In this document: in pieces, positions 14,229-21,804 of the stretch
Layout of the letters: each line of letters begins with the position of its first letter
How positions within the stretch are numbered: the stretch's first letter is position 1
NCBI GenBank assembly: GCA_030697705.1
Contig: JAUYPE010000027.1
Location: 1-36,367, forward strand
DNA from: a bacterium
GTDB lineage: Bacteria > Patescibacteriota > Minisyncoccia > Sungbacterales > HO2-52-23
Length of the DNA stretch: 36,367 nucleotides
Direction of reading: 5' to 3'
Program-made: the position numbers and the translations under genes
The notes under the pieces: model-generated
Database searches by the model: none
What the model was told of the DNA's origin: nothing
Seen by the model: the letters and a program-made list of their open reading frames with translations, nothing else

Positions 14229-14882
14229 ATGCAAGTCAAGGTGTACAATTCTGAAGGCATGGAAACGGAAACGACGATGGAGCTTCCCAGCGGCGTGTTT
14301 GGCTTGCCATGGAACGGGGATCTCGTGCATCAGGTTGTCACAAGCCAGCTTGCCAACATGCGGCCGCAGGTGGCGCATGTGAAGCACCGCGCGGAGGTGA
14401 GGGGTGGGGGCAAAAAGCCGTGGCGTCAAAAAGGAACGGGGCGCGCGCGGCACGGATCTATCCGCTCGCCGATTTGGCGCAAAGGTGGCGTGACGCACGG
14501 GCCGACGAAGGAGCGCAATACGGATAAGAAAATCAACAAAAAAGCGGCGAAGCGCGCCCTTTTTACCGTACTCTCGGCGAAAGCAAAAGACCATGAGGTT
14601 GTGGTTGTGGACGCCCTTAATTTTGCGAGTGCCAAGACGAAACACGCAGCGATTTTTATGAAGAATATTGCAGGCAATGATATGATGGCGCGGATGAAAA
14701 AAGGAAATGGCGTCTTGGTCGCTTTGTCCGAGACGAGCAGAGAGACGCGCCGCGCTCTCCGTAATATTCCCTTCGTCGGGATTGACGAGGCGCGCAATCT
14801 GACCGCATGGGAGGCGCTTCAGTACAAGTTTATTATGTTTCCGAAATCCGCAATTGAAAATTTGGCAAAAGAAGCTTCGTAA
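14229..14882 (+). CDS. rplD: 50S ribosomal protein L4
   Basis: The 217-residue L4 binds the 5' domain of 23S rRNA. It begins MQVKVYNSEG and has the exit-tunnel loop region HVKHRAEVRGGGKKPWRQKGTGRARHGSIRSPIWRKGGVTHGP. The core is a Rossmann-like alpha/beta domain with VVVVDALNF and NGVLVALSE strands. A GTG at 14220 is an alternative start. Its stop codon is part of the hairpin at 14875. Confidence 0.96.
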   Translation: MQVKVYNSEGMETETTMELPSGVFGLPWNGDLVHQVVTSQLANMRPQVAHVKHRAEVRGGGKKPWRQKGTGRARHGSIRSPIWRKGGVTHGPTKERNTDKKINKKAAKRALFTVLSAKAKDHEVVVVDALNFASAKTKHAAIFMKNIAGNDMMARMKKGNGVLVALSETSRETRRALRNIPFVGIDEARNLTAWEALQYKFIMFPKSAIENLAKEAS

Positions 14883-14937
14883 CTATTTTGAGTGTTCCGC
14901 AACACGGCGGAACGATCCAAGCGGTTACGAAGTTTTT
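14875..14937 (+). terminator. Nested hairpin with T-run overlapping the rplD stop
   Basis: CTTCGTAAC (14875-14883), containing the rplD stop TAA, pairs with GTTACGAAG (14924-14932), followed directly by TTTTT. Inside is a second hairpin GTTCCGC (14894-14900)/GCGGAAC (14907-14913). The whole looks like an intrinsic terminator or attenuator 15 bp before the rplW ATG. Ribosomes finishing rplD would disrupt the outer stem, so coupling to translation is possible. Confidence 0.5.
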
Positions 14938-14952
14938 GATTAAGAAAATCGT

Positions 14953-15345
14953 ATGGCATTATTCAGCAGAATAAAAAAAGAAGAGCAAGGTGCGGATCAA
15001 ACTACGACGACCTACACTAAAAAAGTCCACTCACCGCGGGCGGCTCGGTCGGTTGTGGAAAAAAGCGAGCGGCGGCCAGCGACGCTGGTTTTGCTTCCCC
15101 ATCTGACGGAAAAAACGTCCGCTGGTGCGGCGCGGCGGCACTATACATTTCGTGTTGACGAGGGGGTGAACAAGCCCCAGGTAAAACGCGCTGTGGAAGG
15201 GGAGTTCGGGGTTACGGTCACACAGGTGCGGATGGCGAATATGCCGGATAAGATGCTCCGGCGCGGTAAGCAGACCGGCTGGAGGGCGGGGCTTAAAAAA
15301 GCGACCGTCACACTCGCCGAGGGGCAGGCAATTGAGATACCGTAG
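14953..15345 (+). CDS. rplW: 50S ribosomal protein L23
   Basis: The 130-residue L23 sits at the tunnel exit and is the docking site for trigger factor and SRP. The conserved part starts at LVLLPHLTEKTS and continues with YTFRVDEGVNKPQVKRAVEGEFGVTVTQVRM and the MLRRGKQTGWRAGLKKATVTL loop. It has about 45 extra residues at the N-terminus (FSRIKKEEQGADQTTTTYTKK...), rich in Lys and Thr and probably flexible. Such extensions are known in CPR L23. A double word-A repeat follows. Confidence 0.94.
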   Translation: MALFSRIKKEEQGADQTTTTYTKKVHSPRAARSVVEKSERRPATLVLLPHLTEKTSAGAARRHYTFRVDEGVNKPQVKRAVEGEFGVTVTQVRMANMPDKMLRRGKQTGWRAGLKKATVTLAEGQAIEIP

Positions 15346-15472
15346 AAATTATAAATGCAGAATGATAAAAAAATGATAAATTACAAATGCTGAATGCAGA
15401 AGGGTAGGTAATTATGACATACATGCCACTCATAATTCTTCATTTATCATTTTGCATTTATCCTTTTCTCGT
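15346..15472 (+). repeat. Intergenic palindromic repeat, word family A (rplW/rplB), longest copy
   Basis: The left arm begins at the rplW stop and contains ATAAATGCAGAATGATAAA and AATGATAAATTACAAATGCTGAATGC. The right arm contains ATAATTCTTCATTTATCATTTTGCATTTATCC and ends 10 bp before the rplB ATG. The arms are complementary over several blocks, giving a long imperfect hairpin. It contains no open reading frame that I can support. Confidence 0.75.
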
Positions 15473-16303
15473 ATGAAATCCTTTCATCCTACAACTCATT
15501 CGCGGCGGCACATGGAGATGGTGGAGTTTAAAAAAACGCTCACTGCTAGCGAGCCCTATAAACCCCTTACGGGAGGGCGCCAGCGCCATGTGGGTCGGAA
15601 CCGGTTCGGCAGAATTACCACGCGGCACAAGGGAGGCGGGGTAAAGCGCCTCTGGCGCGCGATTGACTTCCGCTATGACAAACGCGACATGCCAGCGCGT
15701 GTTATTTCGCTTGAATATGATCCTAACCGCACGAGTTTTATCGCCCTTATCCAGTATCGCGACGGCGAACGCCGCTATGTTCTGGCGCCGCAGGGGATTG
15801 CCGTGGGTGGGGAGGTACTGACTTCCGAGAATGCGCCGCTGGAAGCGGGCAATCGGGTACCCTTGAAGAAAGTTCCCGTTGGTGTCATGGTATATAACAT
15901 TGAGCTTGAGCTTGGGCACGGCGCGGTCTTGGTCCGTTCCGCCGGCGTGGGTGCGACGGTGCTTGCGCAGGAGGGAGCGTTTACGAATGTTGCTCTGCCT
16001 TCGCGCGAGGTGCGCCGTGTGCATGCGGAGAACTGGGCGTGTATCGGCTTACTCTCCAATCCGGAGCAGGGACTTATGCACATCGGGAAGGCGGGGCGTT
16101 CGCGGCGCATGGGCATCCGCCCGTCGGTGCGCGGTTCGGCGATGAACCCGGTTGACCATCCGCACGGTGGCGGTGAGGGGCGCACGCTCATAGGTCGGCG
16201 GCGCGGTCCGGCGACGCCATGGGGGAAGCCAGCACGTGGTGTCAAGACGCGCGGACCAAAAAAGCGCTCCAGTAAATATATTTTGCAGGGAAGAAAGAAA
16301 TAA
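15473..16303 (+). CDS. rplB: 50S ribosomal protein L2
   Basis: The 276-residue L2 is needed for subunit joining and peptidyl transfer. It contains the conserved GRNRFGRITTRHKGGGVKR, RVISLEYDPNRTSFIALI, and the functionally key NPVDHPHGGGEGR with its histidine, followed by GRRRGPATPWGKPARG. A TTG seven codons upstream could extend it, but that segment lies in the repeat arm, so the ATG at 15473 is chosen. Downstream is a different palindrome (16307-16372). Confidence 0.97.
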   Translation: MKSFHPTTHSRRHMEMVEFKKTLTASEPYKPLTGGRQRHVGRNRFGRITTRHKGGGVKRLWRAIDFRYDKRDMPARVISLEYDPNRTSFIALIQYRDGERRYVLAPQGIAVGGEVLTSENAPLEAGNRVPLKKVPVGVMVYNIELELGHGAVLVRSAGVGATVLAQEGAFTNVALPSREVRRVHAENWACIGLLSNPEQGLMHIGKAGRSRRMGIRPSVRGSAMNPVDHPHGGGEGRTLIGRRRGPATPWGKPARGVKTRGPKKRSSKYILQGRKK

Positions 16304-16306
16304 AGA

Positions 16307-16372
16307 GTAGTGGGTGGTGAGTAGTTGGTAGAAAGAGTATCGGTTATTGAATCTGAATTCTCTACCCACTAC
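16307..16372 (+). repeat. Intergenic palindrome with GTAGTGGGT/ACCCACTAC ends
   Basis: GTAGTGGGT (16307-16315) pairs with ACCCACTAC (16364-16372) across the rplB/rpsS gap; GGTAGTGAGTAG-type words repeat inside the left arm. Like the word-A repeats it starts near the upstream stop codon and ends about 12 bp before the next ATG, but the words differ. No T-run. Confidence 0.6.
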
Positions 16373-16384
16373 AAACTGAAAACT

Positions 16385-16705
16385 ATGCCACGAAGTCTGA
16401 AAAAAGGTCCCTATGTGCATCCGTCGGTGATGAAGCATCTGCGCCGCGCGACTCCCGGCGGGCGGACGGTTATCAAGACGTGGTCGCGCTCCTCAACTAT
16501 TACTCCCGAGATGATAGGTTTTGTCTTCGGTGTGCATAACGGCCGGGCATTTATTGAGGTGAAGGTGATGGAAGATATGGTCGGTCATAAGTTCGGTGAG
16601 TTTGCACCGACGCGCAAATTCATCCGTCACGGCGGAAAAATGCAGCGGGACATTGAGCAGAAAGGTACGGCGCCCGCCGCCGCTCCGGCTCCGGCGAAGA
16701 AATAA
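16385..16705 (+). CDS. rpsS: 30S ribosomal protein S19
   Basis: The 106-residue S19 has MPRSLKKGPYVHPSVMKHL at the start, IKTWSRSSTITPEMIGFVFGVHNGRAFIEVKV, and MVGHKFGEFAPTRKFIRHGG. It ends with a short Ala/Pro tail (KGTAPAAAPAPAKK). It forms a complex with S13 in the 30S head. The frame extends upstream to a TTG at 16325 but that part is the palindrome, so the ATG is used. Confidence 0.97.
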   Translation: MPRSLKKGPYVHPSVMKHLRRATPGGRTVIKTWSRSSTITPEMIGFVFGVHNGRAFIEVKVMEDMVGHKFGEFAPTRKFIRHGGKMQRDIEQKGTAPAAAPAPAKK

Positions 16706-16723
16706 TATTTTATTTTTTGAATC

Positions 16724-16759
16724 TTTTCCGCCAAAGACGGATTCGCCTCCGGCGAAAAA
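16724..16759 (+). repeat. Hairpin module B before rplV (TTTTCCGCC...GGCGAAAA)
   Basis: TTTTCCGCC is mirrored by GGCGAAAA with GACGGATTCGCCTCC between. The sequence is clearly related to 22194-22231 before rpsE. In both cases exactly 16 bases separate the module from ATG, and TTTAAACT occurs at the same position in that spacer. Confidence 0.75.
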
Positions 16760-16775
16760 CTTTTAAACTCGTCCT

Positions 16776-17306
16776 ATGGAAGCTCGTCTCCGCCATCTTC
16801 GCCTCGCTCCCCGCAAAGTCCGCCTTATCGCGGATGTTGTTCGCGGTATGGATGTCGGGCGCGCATTGCTTGAACTTGATCACACGCCCAATCGTCCTGC
16901 GACGCCGCTTGCAAAACTCCTCCGTTCCGCGATCGCCAATGCGGGGAATAACTTTCAAGTTGATGAGAAGGGGTTGTATGTGCGGGAGATCCGTGTGGAC
17001 GGCGGACCGGTATTGAAGCGCATGCGCCCGCGCGCCATGGGACGCGGCGCGACGATTCGTCACCGTACGAGCCATGTTACCATTATCCTTGCCGTGCGCG
17101 GAGCGGGCGGCGAAGCGACTCCCGCGAAAATGCCGGTGCGAGGTGGACACCAAGGATCGGTGCGTATGGTGCATGCCGACGAGGTGCGCGGTTCTGCCGG
17201 CGGACGCGACCGTATGGGCGGGTCGGAAAGTAATACTCGCACAGGTGGGAAGACACAGAAGCCGCAGGGATCCGTTCGTCGAATTTTTCAACGCAAGGCA
17301 ATCTAG
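16776..17306 (+). CDS. rplV: 50S ribosomal protein L22 with a long C-terminal extension
   Basis: The first 110 residues are L22: ARLRHLRLAPRKVRLIADVVRG, ALLELDHTPNRPATPLAKLLRSAIANAGNNF, and the tunnel-hairpin region LKRMRPRAMGRGATIRHRTSHVTIIL. Another 65 residues follow, rich in Gly, Arg, Ser and Lys (GAGGEATPAKMPVRGGHQGS..., ending RRIFQRKAI), which other bacteria lack. The extension is probably disordered and RNA-binding. rpsC starts 9 bp later. Confidence 0.95.
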   Translation: MEARLRHLRLAPRKVRLIADVVRGMDVGRALLELDHTPNRPATPLAKLLRSAIANAGNNFQVDEKGLYVREIRVDGGPVLKRMRPRAMGRGATIRHRTSHVTIILAVRGAGGEATPAKMPVRGGHQGSVRMVHADEVRGSAGGRDRMGGSESNTRTGGKTQKPQGSVRRIFQRKAI

Positions 17307-17315
17307 ATCATCATT

Positions 17316-18002
17316 ATGACGCATCGCGTACATCCTTTTATTTTTCGCATCGGACAGGGGACGGCATGGAAGTCCCGCTGGTTTACTATGAGAAAATTTC
17401 CCGAGTATCTGCGCGAGGACGCTGTTTTGCGCGCATGGCTGGAGAAGCAACTTCGCGCGACGCATGTGGAGGTAGTGGAGCTGGAACGCTCGCCGCAGGT
17501 ACTGCACGTGATTATTAAAACCGCGCGCCCCGGGCTTATCATCGGTGCGGGTGGTGCGGGAGCGGAACGACTGAAAGAAGATATTAAGAAGCAGATTGCG
17601 AAACTCTGGCGGCGCTATAAGATGGTGCCTGAGAAGCGCGAGGTACGGCTGACGATTGAGGAGGTGCGTTCGCCCGAAACCCACGCGGCGATTGCTGCCC
17701 AAATGATCGTGGAAGATATTGAGAAGCGCCTGCCGTTCCGGCGCATTATTAAACAGTCGTTGGAAAAGATTTCCACTGCGCGCGATGTGGAGGGCGTCAA
17801 GATAGCCCTCAAGGGTCGTTTGGACGGTGCGGAAATGGCGCGCTACGAATGGGCGAAAAAAGGGCGCATCCCGCTCCAGACCATCCGTGCGAATATTGAC
17901 TATGCCGAGAAGACGGCGTTTACCGCATACGGCACCGTTGGTGTGAAGGTATGGATTTATAAAGGAGACGTTTTTGAAGGCGAAATGGAAAGCAAGGTTT
18001 AA
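17316..18002 (+). CDS. rpsC: 30S ribosomal protein S3
   Basis: The 228-residue S3 lies at the mRNA entry of the 30S subunit. It starts MTHRVHPFIFRIGQG and has the KH-domain region HVIIKTARPGLIIGAGGAGAERLKEDI with its GxxG-type loop. The C-terminal domain has RRIIKQSLEKISTARDVEGVKIALKGRLDGAEMAR. The stop codon lies within a TTTAAA-word repeat (17998-18020) that is also found in RNase P RNA. Confidence 0.96.
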   Translation: MTHRVHPFIFRIGQGTAWKSRWFTMRKFPEYLREDAVLRAWLEKQLRATHVEVVELERSPQVLHVIIKTARPGLIIGAGGAGAERLKEDIKKQIAKLWRRYKMVPEKREVRLTIEEVRSPETHAAIAAQMIVEDIEKRLPFRRIIKQSLEKISTARDVEGVKIALKGRLDGAEMARYEWAKKGRIPLQTIRANIDYAEKTAFTAYGTVGVKVWIYKGDVFEGEMESKV

Positions 18003-18020
18003 ATATTTAAACTTTTAAAT
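17998..18020 (+). repeat. TTTAAA word repeat (rpsC/rplP)
   Basis: The 23-base sequence beginning TTTAAATATTTAAACTTTTA spans the rpsC stop codon and ends 6 bp before the rplP ATG. The reverse complement of 22 of these bases is found exactly at 33294-33315 inside RNase P RNA. It is near-palindromic. Confidence 0.7.
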
Positions 18021-18026
18021 GTTTCT

Positions 18027-18431
18027 ATGTTGCAGCCGAAGAAGGTAAAACATCGCAAGTGGCAACGTGGCAGGAGTCGCGGTATAGAACGGCGCGGCGC
18101 GGAACTTGCGTTCGGTTCGTTCGGTTTGAAATCGCTTGAGGCGTGCTGGGTTACCGCACGCCAGATTGAGGCGGCTCGCCGTGCGATTACCGGTCATATT
18201 GAGCGTGGCGGAAAGGTATGGATCCGGATCTTTCCCGACAAACCGATTACGAAAAAGCCGCCGGAGGTAACATTGGGCGGCGGCAAGGGATCGGTTGACC
18301 ACTATGTGGCGCCGGTAAAGCCCGGGCGGATTCTCTTTGAAATGGACGGTGTTCCTCTCGCAGTCGCCGCGGAGGCGATGCGCCTTGCCGCGCATAAATT
18401 ACCGGTCAAAACCCGCTTTATTTCCAAATAA
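18027..18431 (+). CDS. rplP: 50S ribosomal protein L16
   Basis: The 134-residue L16 contacts A-site tRNA in the large subunit. It has [72 protein letters not shown]-type [26 protein letters not shown], and LPVKTRFI at the end. The length is normal. rpmC begins 1 bp after the stop. Confidence 0.97.
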   Translation: MLQPKKVKHRKWQRGRSRGIERRGAELAFGSFGLKSLEACWVTARQIEAARRAITGHIERGGKVWIRIFPDKPITKKPPEVTLGGGKGSVDHYVAPVKPGRILFEMDGVPLAVAAEAMRLAAHKLPVKTRFISK

Positions 18432-18432
18432 T

Positions 18433-18633
18433 ATGAAGATGCGCGAACTGGTAAAAAAATCCGAACAGGAGTTGACGGCAACGGTTCTTGAGAGGCGGGC
18501 GCGCATTCGTGCTCTGCGTTTGGGTGTGCATCAGGGCAAGGTTAAAAATGTGAAAGAGGCCGCCGCCGCGCGCAAAGATATCGCCCGTATCCTGACCTTG
18601 CAAAAAAGCAAAAAAAGTAGTACGAATAGTTAG
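18433..18633 (+). CDS. rpmC: 50S ribosomal protein L29
   Basis: The 66-residue, two-helix L29 starts MKMRELVKKSEQELTATVLE and ends ARKDIARILTLQKSKKSS. It contacts L23 near the tunnel exit. The usual E-x-x-x-L-R-x-Q motif is weaker here (ALRLGVHQGKVKNVKEA), but length, place and the KDIARI-x-T end make it secure. Confidence 0.93.
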   Translation: MKMRELVKKSEQELTATVLERRARIRALRLGVHQGKVKNVKEAAAARKDIARILTLQKSKKSSTNS

Positions 18634-18657
18634 CTAATATTCGGTAAGCGCATCGCC

Positions 18658-18945
18658 ATGAGAAAACTCAAAGGCATTATTGTTTCGGATAAGATGCGGG
18701 CAACGGTCGTTGTCCGTGTTGATCGTCTGCGCAAGCATCCGAAGTATCACAAATACTATCGCGTCTCGCGCCGTTATAAGGCGCACGATGAGGGCAACAC
18801 GCATCACATCGGTGATCATGTCATGATTCAGGAGACGCGCCCAATGTCTAAAGAGAAGCGCTGGCGCGTGAGCGAACTTATTGCGCGTGCCGCTGAAGCG
18901 GTTATTCCCGAGACCAGCACGAGCGAACAAAAAACTATTGCCTAA
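18658..18945 (+). CDS. rpsQ: 30S ribosomal protein S17
   Basis: The 95-residue OB-fold protein contains LKGIIVSDKMRATVVVRVDRL, HPKYHKYYRVSRRYKAHDEGN, and GDHVMIQETRPMSKEKRWRVSELI. All S17 signatures are present. It ends with a short Ala/Thr tail. A small hairpin GCTTTC/GAAAGC with TTTT (18959-18980) lies in the 45-bp gap before rplN. Confidence 0.96.
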   Translation: MRKLKGIIVSDKMRATVVVRVDRLRKHPKYHKYYRVSRRYKAHDEGNTHHIGDHVMIQETRPMSKEKRWRVSELIARAAEAVIPETSTSEQKTIA

Positions 18946-18990
18946 TGGTCGCGAGCGTGCTTTCCCGGAGAAAGCGGTTTTCCCTAATCT

Positions 18991-19356
18991 ATGATTCAAC
19001 CCCGTTCCATGCTGAAAGCCGCAGATAATTCTGGAGCTAAATTGCTTCAGGTTATTAAGGTTCTGGGCGGGACGCGCCGCCGCTATGCGCGCTTGGGAGA
19101 TGTTGTGGTCGCCTCGGTCAAAATTGCGGAGCCGCGCAAGGCGGTGAAAAAAAAGGATGTTGTCCACGCGGTGGTGGTGCGTATGCGCGCACCATACCGA
19201 CGTGCGGACGGGTCATATGTGCGGTTTGATGACAATGCGGTGGTGATTGTCGACGGTCTGGAGCCCAAAGGAGGGCGTATCTTCGGTCCGGTGGCGCGTG
19301 AACTGCGCGATCGTGGATATCTCAAGATCGTCTCGCTCGCATCCGAGATCGTCTAG
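18991..19356 (+). CDS. rplN: 50S ribosomal protein L14
   Basis: The 121-residue L14 begins [20 protein letters not shown] and has [48 protein letters not shown], and [28 protein letters not shown]. Full-length and typical. It faces the subunit interface and is the binding site of the silencing factor RsfS. Its downstream gap is the largest in the cluster and holds the MITE at 19390. Confidence 0.97.
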   Translation: MIQPRSMLKAADNSGAKLLQVIKVLGGTRRRYARLGDVVVASVKIAEPRKAVKKKDVVHAVVVRMRAPYRRADGSYVRFDDNAVVIVDGLEPKGGRIFGPVARELRDRGYLKIVSLASEIV

Positions 19357-19616
19357 TAATGATGAATGATAAATGCAGAATTATGAATAGAACCTATCTC
19401 AAAAATGGCTTTGTAGGCGAAATCGAGTGAATTTCGTCACGAAGACGCTGCCGCAGGGACGATTCGTACTGAAGGTACGATGAGTCCCGAGAAGGCGGCT
19501 GAGGAGAAATGAGCCGATTGGAGCCCAAATGCATTTTTGAGATAGGTTCTAGCAAAATGAGATGAGATCCTCTACTTTTATTTATCATTTATAATTTGTC
19601 ATTTAGCATTATTCTT
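19357..19616 (+). repeat. Intergenic palindromic repeat, word family A (rplN/rplX), split by a MITE
   Basis: Left arm: ATGATGAATGATAAATGCAG at the rplN stop. Right arm: TTTATTTATCATTTATAATTTGTCATTTAGCATT, ending 6 bp before the rplX ATG. Between them is the TA-flanked element at 19390-19549, which must have inserted into the loop of an older word-A repeat. Confidence 0.7.
19390..19549. mobile_element. 160-bp MITE with TA target duplication
   Basis: Perfect terminal inverted repeats GAACCTATCTCAAAAATG / CATTTTTGAGATAGGTTC are directly flanked by TA on both sides (19388-19389 and 19550-19551), the target duplication made by IS630/Tc1-type transposases. The interior has no ORF but folds into hairpins, for example CGAAAT/ATTTCG and GGGAC...GTAC/GTAC...GTCCC. 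It is non-autonomous; no transposase of this type is in the window. Confidence 0.85.
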
Positions 19617-19925
19617 ATGAAGCTCAAAAAAGGCGACACTATAAGAGTCATTGCCGGTAACGACAAGGGCAAGACCGGTACGATCCTTACCGTATTCCCC
19701 GAGCAGGAGCGGATTTTGGTTGATGGTATCAATGTGAAGAAAAAGCATGTGCGCCCGCGCGCGCAGGGTCAGAAGGGCGAGATCGTGCAATTGCCGCGAC
19801 CGTTTCGCGTTTCTCGTGCGATGTTGGTGTGCCCGAAGTGCGGGGTTTCGGTACGCGTGAGCCGTGAACTGCGGGAGGGCAGAACGGTACGCGTGTGCAA
19901 AAAGTGTGGCGCGACGCTCTCATAA
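19617..19925 (+). CDS. rplX: 50S ribosomal protein L24 with a zinc ribbon
   Basis: The 102-residue L24 starts MKLKKGDTIRVIAGNDKGKTG, the KOW motif, and continues with RILVDGINVKKKHVRPRAQGQKGEIVQ. The C-terminal third has CPKCG...CKKCG, a four-cysteine zinc ribbon seen in some bacterial L24 proteins. It initiates assembly of the large subunit. The start at 19617 follows the right arm of the word-A repeat. Confidence 0.96.
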   Translation: MKLKKGDTIRVIAGNDKGKTGTILTVFPEQERILVDGINVKKKHVRPRAQGQKGEIVQLPRPFRVSRAMLVCPKCGVSVRVSRELREGRTVRVCKKCGATLS

Positions 19926-19958
19926 TCATTTTTAAAGACAAAATAAAGAATAGTGCGT

Positions 19959-20498
19959 ATGCCGAATTTATCTGAAAAATATAAACGTGAGGTCGTACCT
20001 GCCCTGCAGGCGGCGTTCGGCTACAAGAATACGATGGCTGTTCCGCGCATCGTAAAAATTGTCGTGAATACCGGTGTGGGGCGCTTACGGGAAGACCATC
20101 AGCGCACTGAAATTCAAAAATATCTCGCGCTTCTTACTGGTCAGCGTGCGGCGGCGCGTCCGACGAAAAAAGCGATCGCTTCATTTAAAACGCGCGAAGG
20201 ATTGGTCGTCGGCTATCAGGTAACTCTGCGCGGCAAGCGGATGTATGATTTTCTGACCCGCCTGGCGGACGGAGCGCTTCCGCGCACACGCGACTTCAAG
20301 GGCATCGCCCTTCGCGCGGTTGATGCGCAGGGGAACTTGACTTTAGGCATAAAAGAGCATATTATTTTTCCGGAGATGATCGGTGAGGATTATAAGCTGA
20401 TCTTCGGTTTTGAGGCGACTGTCGTAACGTCGGCACATACGCGGGCGGAGGGAATCGCGCTCTTGCGGTTGATGGGGCTTCCCTTGCAGACAGAGTAG
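19959..20498 (+). CDS. rplE: 50S ribosomal protein L5
   Basis: The 179-residue L5 binds 5S rRNA. It has LSEKYKREVVPALQAAFGYKNTMAVPRIVKIVVNTGVG, GQRAAARPTKKAIASFKTREGLVVGYQVTLRGKRMYDFLTRL, and GIKEHIIFPEM. Length is normal. A GTG at 19953 would add two residues; the ATG gives the standard N-terminus. Confidence 0.96.
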   Translation: MPNLSEKYKREVVPALQAAFGYKNTMAVPRIVKIVVNTGVGRLREDHQRTEIQKYLALLTGQRAAARPTKKAIASFKTREGLVVGYQVTLRGKRMYDFLTRLADGALPRTRDFKGIALRAVDAQGNLTLGIKEHIIFPEMIGEDYKLIFGFEATVVTSAHTRAEGIALLRLMGLPLQTE

Positions 20499-20531
20499 AG
20501 GGGGGTCTTTTGGATTTTTCCAAGAATTTTT

Positions 20532-20717
20532 ATGGCAAAAAAATCAGTCATCGCCCGAGGCCTCAAGAAGCCGAAGTTCAAGTCCCGTGTCTTGCGGCGC
20601 TGTTTCCTCTGCGGGCGGAAGCGCGGATTCATGGGGGACTTCGGGCTCTGTCGCATGCACTTCCGCGAGATGGCGAATCGTGGTGAGATTCCCGGTGTTA
20701 CCAAGTCAAGCTGGTAG
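20532..20717 (+). CDS. rpsN: 30S ribosomal protein S14, zinc type
   Basis: The 61-residue short S14 has a metal site [20 protein letters not shown]. The usual fourth cysteine (C-x2-C...C-x2-C) is histidine here, giving a CCCH site that could still hold zinc. The C-terminal [18 protein letters not shown] matches the family end. It is located after rplE as in the spc operon. Confidence 0.95.
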   Translation: MAKKSVIARGLKKPKFKSRVLRRCFLCGRKRGFMGDFGLCRMHFREMANRGEIPGVTKSSW

Positions 20718-20801
20718 GAAAGAATGATAAATTAAGAACTATGCCATAAGTATCTATCCCCCCTATTCATCATTCGGCATTTATCATTTATTATTTTCCC
20801 C
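20718..20801 (+). repeat. Intergenic palindromic repeat, word family A (rpsN/rpsH)
   Basis: GAATGATAAATTAAGAACTATGCC after the rpsN stop is mirrored by ATTCATCATTCGGCATTTATCATTTATTATT ending 6 bp before the rpsH ATG. GGCAT/ATGCC and AATGATAAAT/ATTTATCATT are perfect complements. Confidence 0.7.
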
Positions 20802-21188
20802 ATGGATCCCATTTCAGACATGTTGATACGAATCAAGAACGCCGAACGTGCCGGACACGACGCGGTGCGTATGCCGTACTCAAAATTCAAGCACGAGATT
20901 GCGAAGGCATTAGAGCGTGCTGGGCTCGTCGGCGCGCTGGAACGCAAGGGCAAGCGCGTACGTAAAACACTTGAGATTAAACTTCCCCGCACCGCGGGTG
21001 TGGAGCGTGTTGCCGATGTGCGCCTGCTCTCGCGACCAAGCCGACGACTCTATGCGTCATACCGCGAATTGCCGCGTGTACGGCGGGGAGGGATTATTAT
21101 TATGTCCACGTCCCGAGGTGTTATGAGTTCCGTGGAGGCGCGGCGCCAGAAGGTTGGTGGTGAGCTTATTGCCGAGGTCTGGTCATAA
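20802..21188 (+). CDS. rpsH: 30S ribosomal protein S8
   Basis: The 128-residue S8 starts MDPISDMLIRIKNAERAGHDAV and has MPYSKFKHEIAKALERAGLV, VRLLSRPSRRLYASYRELPRVRRGGIIIMSTSRGVMSSVEAR, and the C-terminal GGELIAEVWS (usual GGEVLCYIW). All signature blocks are visible. In other bacteria S8 represses the spc operon by binding its mRNA; no such site is obvious here. Confidence 0.97.
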   Translation: MDPISDMLIRIKNAERAGHDAVRMPYSKFKHEIAKALERAGLVGALERKGKRVRKTLEIKLPRTAGVERVADVRLLSRPSRRLYASYRELPRVRRGGIIIMSTSRGVMSSVEARRQKVGGELIAEVWS

Positions 21189-21227
21189 CTACGGATAGAG
21201 AGCTGATGGAGTGAAAATATTTTTTTT

Positions 21228-21770
21228 ATGTCACGTATCGGAAAAAAACCTATCCCACTTCCCCCAGGCGTCACCATTGAGGTATCCGGTTCCGCCGTAC
21301 AGGTGAAAGGACCGAAAGGGTCACTTTCGCGTGTTTTGCATGAGGCGATCGGGGCGAGTGTTGCGGAGGGTGTCATTACCATCGCCCCGCGCCGGCAGAT
21401 GAAAAAAACAATGGCACTGTGGGGATTGACGCGTGCGCTGGTTGCGAATATGGTTGAGGGCGTAGCGAAGGGATTTGAAAAAAAACTTGATTTTGAGGGC
21501 ATCGGCTACCGTGCGGCGCTGGAGGGTGCGACATTGGTTTTACAGATCGGTTTCAGCCATCCGGTACGAGTTGAGGCGCCAAGCGGCGTGGTGTTCTCCG
21601 TGGAGCGTAATACGATTACCATTGCCGGCATTGATCGTGAAGCGGTGGGACAGGTAAGCGCGGGGATACGAAAACTGAAACCACCCGAACCCTATAAAGG
21701 GAAAGGCATTCGTTATCGTGGTGAGGTTATTCGTCGTAAAGCCGGAAAGAAGGCCTCAACGGGCGCATAG
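21228..21770 (+). CDS. rplF: 50S ribosomal protein L6
   Basis: The 180-residue L6 has the two tandem L6 domains. It starts MSRIGKKPIPLPPGVTIEVS and has VKGPKGSLSR, KGFEKKLDFEGIGYRAALEGATLVLQIGFSHPV, and the C-terminal signature PPEPYKGKGIRYRGEVIRRKAGKK. Full-length. Confidence 0.97.
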   Translation: MSRIGKKPIPLPPGVTIEVSGSAVQVKGPKGSLSRVLHEAIGASVAEGVITIAPRRQMKKTMALWGLTRALVANMVEGVAKGFEKKLDFEGIGYRAALEGATLVLQIGFSHPVRVEAPSGVVFSVERNTITIAGIDREAVGQVSAGIRKLKPPEPYKGKGIRYRGEVIRRKAGKKASTGA

Positions 21771-21804
21771 GAAAGCATACTGTTTTTTATTCAACGCAAT
21801 TTTT

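Noticed and set aside
15346-15472. CRISPR array
   Set aside because: Words recur but without regular spacing or unique spacers, and no cas genes are present; the arrangement is palindromic, not direct-repeat.
15458-16024. 188-residue minus-strand ORF opposite rplB
   Set aside because: Antisense shadow of a GC-rich conserved gene; no protein features.
16710-17702. 330-residue minus-strand ORF opposite rplV/rpsC
   Set aside because: It lies entirely opposite two secure ribosomal genes, has Arg/His-rich shadow composition, and shows no recognisable motif.
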